A stretch of DNA of 11,331 bases from Acidobacteriota bacterium (GCA_021819255.1 JAKART010000033.1:1-11331); one strand, 5' to 3'. Positions 1 through 6,593 are shown, counted from the stretch's first letter. Translations and numbers: made by a program. The notes: generated from the letters alone by a model not told the origin.

Positions 1-594
1 GTGCTGGGCCTCTACGACCATGGATTGACGGTGGAGCGCTTTCGCGCCATCGCAGCGGCCACAGGCGGGGTGCGAAGAGATGTGGTGGTGACGAACGTCT
101 TTGCCCCTGTGACCCGGCGAATGGTGCACCGAGACGAGACGGAGGAGGCCGGGTTTGTGGCGGCGGCTTCGATCGGAAGCGCAGGCGCGGGGATCGGAAA
201 CGCAGGCGCGGGGATGACTGCGCCAAAGCGTGGACTGAAAACGCGCACCAAGCCGGTTGGTTTCCAGGTGATGGCCACGGGCAGAGCGGCCGGCTTTGCG
301 GATTTGTTGACGTCGGGTTTGGCTGGCGCCATGCTCTCTCTGGCCGCCTGCTCCCCGCAGGCCTGCTACGAGGTTTATGCTGCGTTCAAGGATGGCGATG
401 CGGCGCTTGCGGAGGAAAAGGTACGCCGCCTGGCGGAGGCTGATGCAAGGCTCGATCGCCTGGGAGTCGGCGGGGTCAAGTACGGCTGCGATTACAACGG
501 CTACTACGGTGGGGAGCCGCGTCTGCCGCGTCTGCCGCTGAATGCGGAGGAGCGAGCGAGCCTGGAGCTGGCGCTGTCAGGGATCCGGAATTAG
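1..594 (+). CDS. dihydrodipicolinate synthase (DHDPS/NAL) family protein, C-terminal part, cut by window start
   Basis: About 197 residues are visible and the gene begins before the window; the GTG at base 1 is probably an internal Val codon. The last 70 residues carry the pattern of the bacterial DHDPS-like family: an ACSPQACYEVYAAFKDGD helix, a GVKYGCDYNGYYGG segment and an RLPRLPLNAEER tail before the stop. Members are (beta/alpha)8 aldolases that cleave or condense pyruvate through a lysine Schiff base; the substrate here cannot be told. The first visible residues (VLGLYDHGLTVERF) align without gaps with the usual G-[IM]-K-D-S-S-G-x-V-E-R region, and tyrosine sits where the Schiff-base lysine is expected. 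Residues about 48-84 are a low-complexity linker containing a tandem repeat (IGSAGAG/IGNAGAG). The gene converges on the minus-strand operon to its right. Family call fairly sure; activity uncertain. Confidence 0.8.
   Translation: MLGLYDHGLTVERFRAIAAATGGVRRDVVVTNVFAPVTRRMVHRDETEEAGFVAAASIGSAGAGIGNAGAGMTAPKRGLKTRTKPVGFQVMATGRAAGFADLLTSGLAGAMLSLAACSPQACYEVYAAFKDGDAALAEEKVRRLAEADARLDRLGVGGVKYGCDYNGYYGGEPRLPRLPLNAEERASLELALSGIRN
172..213 (+). repeat. two-copy 21-bp in-frame tandem repeat
   Basis: Two adjacent 21-bp units (172-192 and 193-213) differ by one base (AAGC versus AAAC near the start of the unit). They encode IGSAGAG and IGNAGAG in the linker of the DHDPS-family protein. The repeat keeps frame, so it looks like a recent duplication tolerated in a flexible loop. 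Confidence 0.85.
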
Positions 595-605
595 AACGGC
601 CGCGC

Positions 606-622
606 GCTCGCAAAGCGCGAGC
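606..622 (+). other. GC-rich hairpin just after the DHDPS-family gene
   Basis: GCTCGC (606-611) pairs with GCGAGC (617-622) around a 5-nt loop, 12 nt after the stop codon at 594. There is no T-run on either side, so it is at best a weak or factor-dependent terminator or an mRNA-end stabiliser. The remaining sequence up to 809 holds no gene I can support. Confidence 0.4.
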
Positions 623-809
623 TCCAACCCAACTCGGCCACCACCGTGGCCGCCGGAATCGCGGCGGCTCCGCGCAACGCCTGCGGGCCGTGGATCACCT
701 CCTGCACCGCCGGCTCCTCTCGGCTTGTGGCTCCGGACTCTGCTTCGCTCCTCCGGCTCACAGGGTCACCCACGACCAGCGCAGCGGGGCCGGTCACTCC
801 ATTTCGCCT

Positions 810-925
810 TAGACCATTTTCCCTGAAGGTGTAAGCAAGGGGAACGACTCCTGTGGGCGTTTTCCTCAATGAAGACGCCACTGAACGCCCGCTTCCGTAC
901 ACCCATCGTCAGGGAAAATGGTCTA
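810..925. repeat. 116-bp nested inverted-repeat element between convergent genes
   Basis: A perfect 17-bp inverted repeat, TAGACCATTTTCCCTGA at 810-826 and its reverse complement at 909-925, encloses 82 bp. Inside it GGTGTA (828-833) pairs with TACACC (898-903), and a second hairpin of nine pairs (856-864 with 871-879, one of them G-T) has a 6-nt loop. The whole unit can fold as one long hairpin on either strand. It sits between the plus-strand DHDPS-family gene and the minus-strand membrane-protein gene, and the stop codon of the latter (923-925) lies in the right arm. A bidirectional terminator, a REP/MITE-like repeat or a structured RNA are all possible; only one copy is in the window. Confidence 0.8.
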
Positions 926-1315
926 GGGCGCGGCTAGCCATGCCGCCAACGCGGCCACTGCCTGTCCCAGGACGGCGATCCAGGCGATAAACCAGGTTCC
1001 GAGTAGAGGAGCCGCCAAGGGATACGCCCAAGCCAGAAAGGCGATCGGAGAGGCGATCATATGGGCTCTGCGAACGGCTCCTGCCGGCGCTCGTTGCGCA
1101 AAGTAAACGAAGGTCGCAAGCAGAAATAGCGCTATGGCGCCCACCGCGATCCAAGGGGAGAGCGCGGCGGGCGGCTTGGCGGCCACCATGCTGTTGATCG
1201 TGATCGTGTACATGGCCACAATCTCGGCGGGGATGTACTTGGCCAGCCTTGTTCCAAAACCATCACCCGTCCCCTTGGAAGGATCGGAATCTTTGGCAAT
1301 GACGTAACGGCTCAT
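923..1315 (-). CDS. small hypothetical membrane protein (130 aa)
   Basis: I do not recognise a named family. The product has a polar N-terminus with a KYIPAEIVAMY motif, then about three hydrophobic spans: near residues 53-73, 85-105 and 106-128. The preceding stretch (about 25-45) may form a further amphipathic or membrane helix. The motif of a short lysine-rich head followed by Y[IV]PAE[IV]VA recurs, as far as I recall, in small uncharacterised bacterial inner-membrane proteins. The ATG at 1315 is preceded by AGGGAG seven bases upstream, which supports the start. It is the last minus-strand gene, 114 bp after the propeller lipoprotein gene, so it may be co-transcribed with the ccm operon or have its own promoter. 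Its stop codon lies inside the inverted-repeat element. Function unknown. Confidence 0.7.
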   Translation of the reverse strand: MSRYVIAKDSDPSKGTGDGFGTRLAKYIPAEIVAMYTITINSMVAAKPPAALSPWIAVGAIALFLLATFVYFAQRAPAGAVRRAHMIASPIAFLAWAYPLAAPLLGTWFIAWIAVLGQAVAALAAWLAAP

Positions 1316-1429
1316 CGCTGTGCTCCCTGGATAAAGATAGATGCGTCGAAGGCCGCTCGCACCATCGTATTGATTGTCTTTTGCGAGCAGAAAAAACGGA
1401 GTGAAATTCTGACCTTGCCCATTCCCGCC

Positions 1430-2713
1430 TTAGCGCCGGGAGTGAAAGCCTTTGACCACGATGTCGTTAGCGTGGCCGCCGGAGGGCAGCATGGTAAACA
1501 GCGCCGGGCCATTCTTCCCTTGCAGGCGAATCACCGCAACATCGGACGAACCGGTGTCGGCGATCAGCAGCAGTTGCTGGTCGCCGGAGAAGGCCAGTGT
1601 GTCCGGGTGCTCTCCCGTGCGGACACTGCCCTCCACGCGGCCATCGTCGATGCTGTACATGGCGGCTGAGTCCGCGCCGAAGTTGCTGACCCAGAGGCTG
1701 GAGTTGTCGCTGCCGATGACGGCTCCGGAAGGCTTCGATCCGATGGGATAGGTTCCCAGCACCTCGTTGGTCCAGGTGGAGATCTCCGAGATGGTGTCCG
1801 CGCCGAAGTTGGTGGTGAAGACCTCATTGCCATTGGGCATGGCGGCGATTGTGGTCGGCGTGTCGCCAACGTCAAGGAAGCAGAGCAGATGATCCTGCCG
1901 CAGGAACGCATCCTGCTTGCCGCGCCAAGATCGGGGAGAGGCGGAAAGCCACACGACCATCACCCGATGAGCGGCCGAGCAGGCGACAAATGCCTTCGCG
2001 CCGGAGTCGGGCTCGGCGCTGGAGTCGGCAACTACGGTTACGTCCGTAGCTCCGGGGCAGCCGGAGAAGGAGCCGCGCAGCTTCAGAGGCTGCTGCGTGG
2101 AGTCGGTGATGGTGTAGACCGAGAGGCTGCCGGAGATGCGATTGCTGACCACCAGGGTATGGTGATCAGGCGCCACCTTGGCCACACCCGGCCCCTCCCC
2201 AGTGGCTGCAAACCCAATCTGCCGGTGCTTCTCCAGATCCAGCACGCTGACGGTGTTGGATCCCGAGTTGGGTACGTAGCCACGCTTGCCATCCGGCGAG
2301 ACAGCCAGGAAGTACGGCGTCCGCTGCACGCCGATGGTGGAGACCACGCGGTTGGTGGTGGCGTCGATGACCGAGACGGAGTCGCTTCCGCTGTTCACTG
2401 CGTAGATTTCCTTGCGCACCGGGTTGATCGCGAGGCCGGTGGGTTGGCGTCCTACCGGAATCACCCGGTCCTGGCGGAGATAGACAAGATCCAGTGCCGT
2501 CACCGTGCCGCGTGCGCCGTTGGACACGTAGGCAAACTCGTGATAGCTGGCAGAATAAGCGGGAAAGGGAGAACGGGAACAACTGCCGAGGGCCAGTGGC
2601 AAAAGGAGCAGAATGCCGGGAGCCCAGCGCTTCTGGAAGGGGACGTCAGATTGGGCGCGCCGCGGTTCCAACTCCTTTTGCCCCTGGCGCGCTTCGTTCT
2701 GTCCCTGGCTCAT
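1430..2713 (-). CDS. YVTN/YncE-like beta-propeller lipoprotein
   Basis: The product is 427 aa. Residues 32-44 form a hydrophobic signal segment ending in a lipobox (ALGS followed by Cys45), so it should be lipidated and exported. After that come repeated propeller blades of the YVTN type: AYVSNGARGTVTALD, IYAVNSGSDSVSVID with the TNRVV strand after it, GYVPNSGSNTVSVLD, VFTTNFGADTISEIS, and LWVSNFGADSAAMYS. This matches extracytoplasmic seven-bladed 'surface antigen/YncE' proteins, whose ligands are mostly unknown. The start chosen is the ATG that overlaps the stop of the 39-residue CcmD-like gene (ATGA at 2710-2713); a longer in-frame reading runs back over ccmC and is not real. The n-region of about 30 residues is unusually long for a lipoprotein, which leaves some doubt about the start. 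Its place at the end of the ccm operon suggests a periplasmic role linked to cytochromes or the envelope, but this is inference. Confidence 0.85.
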   Translation of the reverse strand: MSQGQNEARQGQKELEPRRAQSDVPFQKRWAPGILLLLPLALGSCSRSPFPAYSASYHEFAYVSNGARGTVTALDLVYLRQDRVIPVGRQPTGLAINPVRKEIYAVNSGSDSVSVIDATTNRVVSTIGVQRTPYFLAVSPDGKRGYVPNSGSNTVSVLDLEKHRQIGFAATGEGPGVAKVAPDHHTLVVSNRISGSLSVYTITDSTQQPLKLRGSFSGCPGATDVTVVADSSAEPDSGAKAFVACSAAHRVMVVWLSASPRSWRGKQDAFLRQDHLLCFLDVGDTPTTIAAMPNGNEVFTTNFGADTISEISTWTNEVLGTYPIGSKPSGAVIGSDNSSLWVSNFGADSAAMYSIDDGRVEGSVRTGEHPDTLAFSGDQQLLLIADTGSSDVAVIRLQGKNGPALFTMLPSGGHANDIVVKGFHSRR

Positions 2714-2829
2714 CGCTTGCTCTTGCGCCACTGCACTGCCAGCCAGCTGACGTATCCCAACTGAAGCAACCATACGGCGCAGTAAGCGTATACCAAGTGC
2801 CGCTGGGAGAGCGTGTGAAACGGAATCAT
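2710..2829 (-). CDS. ccmD: CcmD-like haem exporter small membrane protein (39 aa)
   Basis: This short gene reads MIPFHTLSQRHLVYAYCAVW and continues to residue 39, ending in a basic RKSKR tail. It has one hydrophobic span (about residues 12-33) followed by a positive C-terminus, which is the architecture of CcmD, the small subunit that stabilises CcmABC and helps release haem-loaded CcmE. Its ATG overlaps the ccmC stop (TGATG at 2827-2831) and is preceded by a strong GGAGGAGG site lying in the ccmC 3' end. Its own stop overlaps the ATG of the lipoprotein gene (ATGA). Position directly after ccmC, size and topology support the call; sequence alone is too short to prove homology. It is easily missed by gene callers. 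Confidence 0.75.
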   Translation of the reverse strand: MIPFHTLSQRHLVYAYCAVWLLQLGYVSWLAVQWRKSKR

Positions 2830-3566
2830 CAGGCCTCCTCCAAGCGGTGACGGAGCACTGCGGTGGTTTCTTCCTGGTTAAGAATACCAAGGGCCTCGGC
2901 ATTGGCATCCTGCTGGCGGCGGCGCTCAATGGCATAGCGCACACCCACCAGAAAAGCCCCCCACATCGCCCAGGCGACCATGTTCCAGAGGACAGCGGGC
3001 AACATGCTGGGGTCGATGCCGGAGTTGGCCCCGCCACCGAAGACGGCGGCCGGATGCTGCGTGCGCCACCAGCGGATCGACATGAAGCAGATGGGAATAT
3101 CAATGGCGGCGAAGATCGCCAGCACGGCCGCGATCACCGCCGTCTGCCCCGTGGAAGAGAAGCTGCGCACCAACAGATAGCAGACATAAAGCAGCCACAG
3201 CAGAAGATAGGTGGTCATGCGCGCATCCCAAGCCCACCAGATGCCCCAGGCTGCGCGCCCCCACAGCATGCCGGTTGCCAGCCCGATGGTCGCGTAGAGC
3301 ACGGTGACCTCCGCGGAGGCCAGGGCAAAGGCATCCGCCGCAGCGGCGCGCTCCACGTTGCGATTGCGCCAGAAGAGGTACAGAAAGGATGCGGCCAGGT
3401 TCAAATACGGAAAGACAAAGCTGAGAATGGCATGGGGCAGGTGGTAGAAGAAGACCCGGTAAAGGTTGCCCATGGTTGCCTCTCGCGGCGCGGCCATGGC
3501 CCGGTAGAAGCCGTAAATCAGCGCCAAAACGGTAAGCGCAAACCAACCCTCAGCCCACTTGGGCAT
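2829..3566 (-). CDS. ccmC: cytochrome c biogenesis protein CcmC (haem handling subunit)
   Basis: The 245-aa polytopic protein has about six membrane spans and the haem-handling signature WGIWWAWDARMT (tryptophans around 108-113, Asp114), plus the two conserved periplasmic-loop histidines in FFYHLPHAI (His42) and WWRTQHPAA (His171). CcmC binds haem between these histidines and the WWD loop and passes it to CcmE. Length fits the family. Start: ATG at 3566 has no close ribosome site; a GTG ten codons upstream (3596) touches a GGAGGG directly, which is too close for normal initiation, so the true start is uncertain by about ten residues. The stop overlaps the ccmD start. A 232-bp gap separates it from ccmB, unlike the overlaps elsewhere in this operon. 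Confidence 0.93.
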   Translation of the reverse strand: MPKWAEGWFALTVLALIYGFYRAMAAPREATMGNLYRVFFYHLPHAILSFVFPYLNLAASFLYLFWRNRNVERAAAADAFALASAEVTVLYATIGLATGMLWGRAAWGIWWAWDARMTTYLLLWLLYVCYLLVRSFSSTGQTAVIAAVLAIFAAIDIPICFMSIRWWRTQHPAAVFGGGANSGIDPSMLPAVLWNMVAWAMWGAFLVGVRYAIERRRQQDANAEALGILNQEETTAVLRHRLEEA

Positions 3567-3798
3567 CGTTCGATTCGATCTGGAAATTTTAGTCACCCTC
3601 CGTGATTTTATCTCTTCGTTGAACCGGCCTGGAGAGTTCCGCCTGGCCGTCGAGTCGCCATCTCCACCCGCGGATCCTTGCTCCACAGCGCCCCGCAGTG
3701 GGGGAATCTTCCCCGCTGCGCCAGGGGGCGAATCAGCGCTTGGCGCCAACTCCAGGGGCTGGCCGCGGCTTTGAGCAGGACGAGCGCCGGCCGCAGAT
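3567..3798 (-). other. 232-bp intercistronic gap between ccmB and ccmC with a strong hairpin
   Basis: No gene is supported here. On either strand 3694-3720 folds into an 11-bp GC-rich hairpin (GGGGA 3701-3705 with TCCCC 3710-3714, extended by CGCAGT with GCTGCG and one bulged G). No T-run follows on the minus strand, so it is not a classic intrinsic terminator. It may stabilise, process or attenuate the ccm message between ccmB and ccmC. Confidence 0.55.
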
Positions 3799-4479
3799 TC
3801 AATCCGCGCTCAGGACAGTTTGGAACAACAGGACGCAAGCGGTTGTGAAGACAATCACATAGGCCAAGAGCACCTTGATCCATAATGTCGGTTCAAACTG
3901 GCCGGTGAGCACGGCTGTGGTGGCCTGGATCATGGCCAGAAGCGCCGGCATGGAGATCGGCAGTAAGACCAGCGGCAGCAGTGTCTCACGGTTGCGCGTG
4001 CGCAGGCTGAGCGCCGCAAAGAAAGTGCCGTTGACCACCAGGGCCCAGGTCCCGAGCGGCAGGACAAGCAACAGTTTCCACGCCTGGCCCAGTGGCTGCA
4101 AGTTGTAAAAAACGGTGAAGATGGGAGCCAGAACGATCTCCACGGCCGTGACGAAGAAAAAGTTGGCCAGGGCCTTGCCAATGAACAGAGCCGAGGCCGG
4201 GGCCTCCGATAGCCGATGCGCGTCCAGAACGCTGTTGTTGGTCTCCCGAGCCCAGGACTGATTCAGCGCCGTCATGGCCGCAAACAGCAGGGCGACCCAC
4301 AACAGACCACCGCTGATCTGGCGCGTCATGTCGGGATACGACGCCGGGTCAAAGGCCATGGCAAGCACCACCACCACCAGCAGAGCAAAGAAGAGCATGC
4401 CGTTGATGGAGTCTTTCGTACGCCACTCCAGGCGCAGATCCTTGCGCAGGTGGGTGAGAACGTGCTGGGCGTAGTTCAT
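3799..4479 (-). CDS. ccmB: haem exporter membrane subunit CcmB
   Basis: The 226-aa protein starts with the family-typical cytoplasmic segment HLRKDLRLEWRTKDSINGMLFF, followed by about six membrane spans, and an N-terminal third rich in the pattern GLLWVALLFAAMTALNQSWARE that resembles the conserved CcmB 'WvallFA' region. CcmB is the permease of the CcmAB ABC complex that, with CcmC and CcmD, drives release of holo-CcmE during system I cytochrome c maturation. Length agrees with the usual 220 or so residues. The ATG lies in an ATGA overlap with the stop of the ybaK gene and has AAGGA five bases upstream, so coupled translation is likely. Confidence 0.9.
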   Translation of the reverse strand: MNYAQHVLTHLRKDLRLEWRTKDSINGMLFFALLVVVVLAMAFDPASYPDMTRQISGGLLWVALLFAAMTALNQSWARETNNSVLDAHRLSEAPASALFIGKALANFFFVTAVEIVLAPIFTVFYNLQPLGQAWKLLLVLPLGTWALVVNGTFFAALSLRTRNRETLLPLVLLPISMPALLAMIQATTAVLTGQFEPTLWIKVLLAYVIVFTTACVLLFQTVLSAD

Positions 4480-5018
4480 GCTGGTCCTTGCGGGTCGTCG
4501 ATGGGGACAGCGCGGCTATCGGCTCTGGTGAGGTCGGCCAGAGCGGCTGAGGTGGCGCGCAGATAGTCCTGCGGCGACAACAGCAACTGCAGGCCGCGCT
4601 GCCCGGCTGAGACGGAGATCACGTCGAAGATCTCCATGGTCTCATCGGCAAAGGCCGGGAAGGGCTTTTTGGCCGCCAGCACGGTGACGCCGCCGCGAAT
4701 GTACCCGGTGAGCGGTTCAACATCCTTCAGGGCGGCCAACTCTACCTTGCGCATACCGGCGGCGGCTGCCAGCTTCTTCAAATCCAGCTCGGAGTTTCCC
4801 GGCGTCACGGCAAACAGATGTTCGCCCTCGTGGGTGCGAGTGAGAAGCGTCTTGAACACCTGTTCGGCGGGAAGGCCAACCTTATGCGCCACCGTGATCG
4901 CCGAAAGGTCGTTTGGATCCACCTCGTAGGCGCGCAGCTCGTAATGGATGCCAAGAGAGTCCAAGTATCGCGCCGCGTTCGTCTTGCCAACTGGGGTCGC
5001 CTTAGCCAATGCCTTCAT
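4476..5018 (-). CDS. ybaK: YbaK/EbsC-family Cys-tRNA(Pro) deacylase
   Basis: The 180-aa protein has the YbaK/ProX editing-domain landmarks: an N-terminal TNAARYLDSLGIHYELRAYE segment, the conserved VFKTLL with Lys56 (the key lysine of the family), FAVTPGNSELDLKKLAAA, and TGYIRGGVTVLAAKK. Family members hydrolyse Cys-tRNA(Pro) made by mischarging prolyl-tRNA synthetase, acting in the cytoplasm in trans. The last 25 or so residues look like a non-conserved tail. The ATG has GGAGG about seven bases upstream and overlaps the ccmA stop (ATGA at 5015-5018), and its stop overlaps the ccmB ATG. It therefore sits tightly between ccmA and ccmB, which is not the usual arrangement. Family call is firm; exact substrate is inferred. 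Confidence 0.92.
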   Translation of the reverse strand: MKALAKATPVGKTNAARYLDSLGIHYELRAYEVDPNDLSAITVAHKVGLPAEQVFKTLLTRTHEGEHLFAVTPGNSELDLKKLAAAAGMRKVELAALKDVEPLTGYIRGGVTVLAAKKPFPAFADETMEIFDVISVSAGQRGLQLLLSPQDYLRATSAALADLTRADSRAVPIDDPQGPA

Positions 5019-5878
5019 CGAACACCCTCCCTTTGCGCCGGCGTATCGCCATCTGCCTGCGGGGGCGGGGTCTGCCGCAGGGAAACCAAGCGGCCGGCGT
5101 TCATCGTCAGAGTGCTCTGCGCCAGGGGCCGCGCCAGCTCAGCCTGATGGGTGGTCAACAACAGTGTGCGCGCCAGGCCGCGGGGCGAAGGCTGAGCAAG
5201 ATGCGCCAGAAGGCGCGCGATCATGCTGTGCGCGGAGCCCAGATCGAGGTTGGAGAAGGGTTCGTCCAGCAGCAGAAGATCCGGTTCGGAGAGCAGGACG
5301 CGGGCCAGTGAGGCGCGTTGCCGCATGCCTTGCGAATATTCGCCTACCCGGCGAGGATTGGCCGGGTCCAAGCCCACTTCGCGGAGCGCCTGGGCAGCGC
5401 GGTCGCGCAGCCGAGCCTTTCGGGAACCGCTGGAATGGTTGGATCTCATGGGCTGTGGACTGCTGTTTTGCAGGCCGGCAAAGTAGGTCAGGTTCTCCAT
5501 GCCTGTCAGTTCGTCGTAAAGCATCGTGGCATGGCTCATGTAAGCCACGGAGCCGCGCAGGTCTCGCGGAGATTCGCCGAAGATCGTCACCTCGCCATAG
5601 GTGGGCGCGTGCAGCCCGGCAACCACTTTGAGCAACGTCGACTTCCCTGCGCCATTTTCCCCCAGAATGACGACGCTGGATCCCGGGGCAAGTTGTAGCG
5701 AGACCTCGCGCAGCGCCACGAAGCTGCCGTACAGCCGTGAGACCCGCTGCAGCTTGACCGCGGCGGAGGCTTCCGCAGCGGAAGACTTCCTCGGCGGGGG
5801 CAAGGCCCCTGGTTTGGCAACCGCCGCACCTTCCAGCTCGATGGTGGGCGCAACCGTAGGATCCCTTCCGATGGTCAT
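5015..5878 (-). CDS. ccmA: haem exporter ATP-binding subunit CcmA
   Basis: The 287-aa ABC ATPase contains Walker A GENGAGKST (73-81), signature YSQGM (181-185), Walker B LLLLDEP (201-207), the D-loop SNLD, and the H-loop His244. Instead of a plain Q-loop it has YMSHATMLYDELTGMENL, close to the 'HxxGLYDxLTxxENL' region of CcmA. Context with ccmB and ccmC decides the call over a generic ABC protein. Two features lengthen it beyond the usual 200-220 aa: a Pro/Ala-rich N-terminal extension of about 40 residues and a polar insertion at about 137-157 in the helical domain. No ribosome site precedes the ATG at 5878; a TATACT box lies 11 nt upstream, so the message may be nearly leaderless, or translation may start further inside. 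Confidence 0.88.
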   Translation of the reverse strand: MTIGRDPTVAPTIELEGAAVAKPGALPPPRKSSAAEASAAVKLQRVSRLYGSFVALREVSLQLAPGSSVVILGENGAGKSTLLKVVAGLHAPTYGEVTIFGESPRDLRGSVAYMSHATMLYDELTGMENLTYFAGLQNSSPQPMRSNHSSGSRKARLRDRAAQALREVGLDPANPRRVGEYSQGMRQRASLARVLLSEPDLLLLDEPFSNLDLGSAHSMIARLLAHLAQPSPRGLARTLLLTTHQAELARPLAQSTLTMNAGRLVSLRQTPPPQADGDTPAQREGVR

Positions 5879-6240
5879 ATCTGCAGCTCAGTATAAAACT
5901 TCGCCGTAAGCCGCCGTGTGATTTGGGCCGCTGTGAGTTGCCGGGGGGAAGAGCTGCATCCAGGAAGCACTCGATGGCGAAACGGCCGGCGCCGGTTTCG
6001 TGAAACGGAACCGAGGCATACCTGCTGGCCATGCGATAGAAAGATGCGCGCTCCACGATGGGTTGTGGAGATGCAAGAACCGGGAGCCGGATTCGCCGTC
6101 ATCCTCAGCGTAGCTGTCAGCTTGCGCCTTAGCGTCAATGGCTCTCTTTCCCAAACTTCCAAACTCGCAAGGCTCCGGGATCCTCATCGGGAAAGCGTGC
6201 GCAACGACGGCGATGCCGGGCCGCTCGGCGGCGAAGAGGT
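5879..6240. other. 362-bp region between the TPR gene and ccmA without a supported gene
   Basis: A minus-strand open frame (5888-6244, 118 codons) begins at an ATGA overlap with the TPR gene stop, but its translation has no domain, no conserved motif and a composition like translated spacer. I do not call it a gene, though the overlap keeps it possible. The region contains a hairpin of nine pairs (5993-6001 with 6005-6013, one G-T, 3-nt loop) next to a CCGGCGCCGG palindrome, and upstream of ccmA the TATACT box described separately. Confidence 0.5.
5890..5895 (-). promoter_or_regulatory. possible -10 box for the ccm operon
   Basis: On the minus strand TATACT ends 11 nt before the ccmA ATG, which would give a 5' leader of only about five bases. 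No good -35 hexamer is seen at normal spacing. Weak evidence. Confidence 0.3.
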
Positions 6241-6549
6241 TCATCCCAACGAACCCAACATCTCCTGCATCTCTCTGGCCGCGTGGGCGTTTCCGGTGCG
6301 CTCGCAGGCCGCCAATCCGGCCCGCAGCCGTGTCCTGGCCTCTTCCACCCGGCCCATCGTTCGCAGCGTCTGCGCCGACATCTGGAAGGCGGGCACGTAG
6401 TCGGGGTTATATTCCAGGACGAGCGCATACTCGCGCAGCGCTGCTTCCATCCTTCCCGCAGCCGCATACGCCATCGCCAGACCGTAGCGCGCAAACGCAT
6501 CTTTCGGATTCTGTTCCAAGATCCCGCTCAACATCGCAATCCTGTCCAT
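6241..6549 (-). CDS. small TPR-repeat protein (102 aa)
   Basis: The protein consists of tetratricopeptide-type helix pairs: DAFARYGLAMAYAAAGRMEAALREYALVLEYNPDYVPAFQMSAQTLRTMGRVEEARTRL contains the alternating small and aromatic positions and the closing NPD of TPR motifs (shown here in 20-residue reach: AFARYGLAMAYAAAGRMEAA and VPAFQMSAQTLRTMGRVEEA). Such short cytoplasmic TPR proteins act as protein-protein adaptors; no partner can be named. The start is taken as ATG at 6549. An in-frame TTG at 6588 would add 13 residues and would lie right after the divergent promoter, so it cannot be excluded; neither start has a good ribosome site. The gene diverges from the thioesterase gene. Confidence 0.75.
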   Translation of the reverse strand: MDRIAMLSGILEQNPKDAFARYGLAMAYAAAGRMEAALREYALVLEYNPDYVPAFQMSAQTLRTMGRVEEARTRLRAGLAACERTGNAHAAREMQEMLGSLG

Positions 6550-6593
6550 GTTGCTAGGATGCGGCACGCAGTCTGCCGATGCAAACAAGGAGC

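Noticed and set aside
591..902. Minus-strand open frame of 103 codons with a segment (GVTGPAALVVGDPV) faintly like a methyltransferase tail
   Set aside because: The resemblance is short, there is no usable start with a ribosome site, and part of the frame runs through the palindromic element.
2714..3103. N-terminal extension of the propeller lipoprotein frame
   Set aside because: It overlaps ccmD and ccmC in another frame; the ATG at 2713, coupled to the ccmD stop, places the lipoprotein signal correctly.
2847..3605. Plus-strand open frame of 252 codons, and a similar one at 1889-2764
   Set aside because: Antisense to ccmC and to the propeller lipoprotein gene respectively; His/Gly/Arg-rich translations typical of shadow frames.
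5888..6244. Minus-strand open frame whose ATG overlaps the TPR gene stop
   Set aside because: Apart from the ATGA overlap nothing supports coding: no motif, no ribosome site evidence, spacer-like composition. Kept as a remark in the region entry.
5918..6400. Plus-strand open frame of 160 codons
   Set aside because: It overlaps the TPR gene antisense and continues into the gene-free region; no recognisable protein features.
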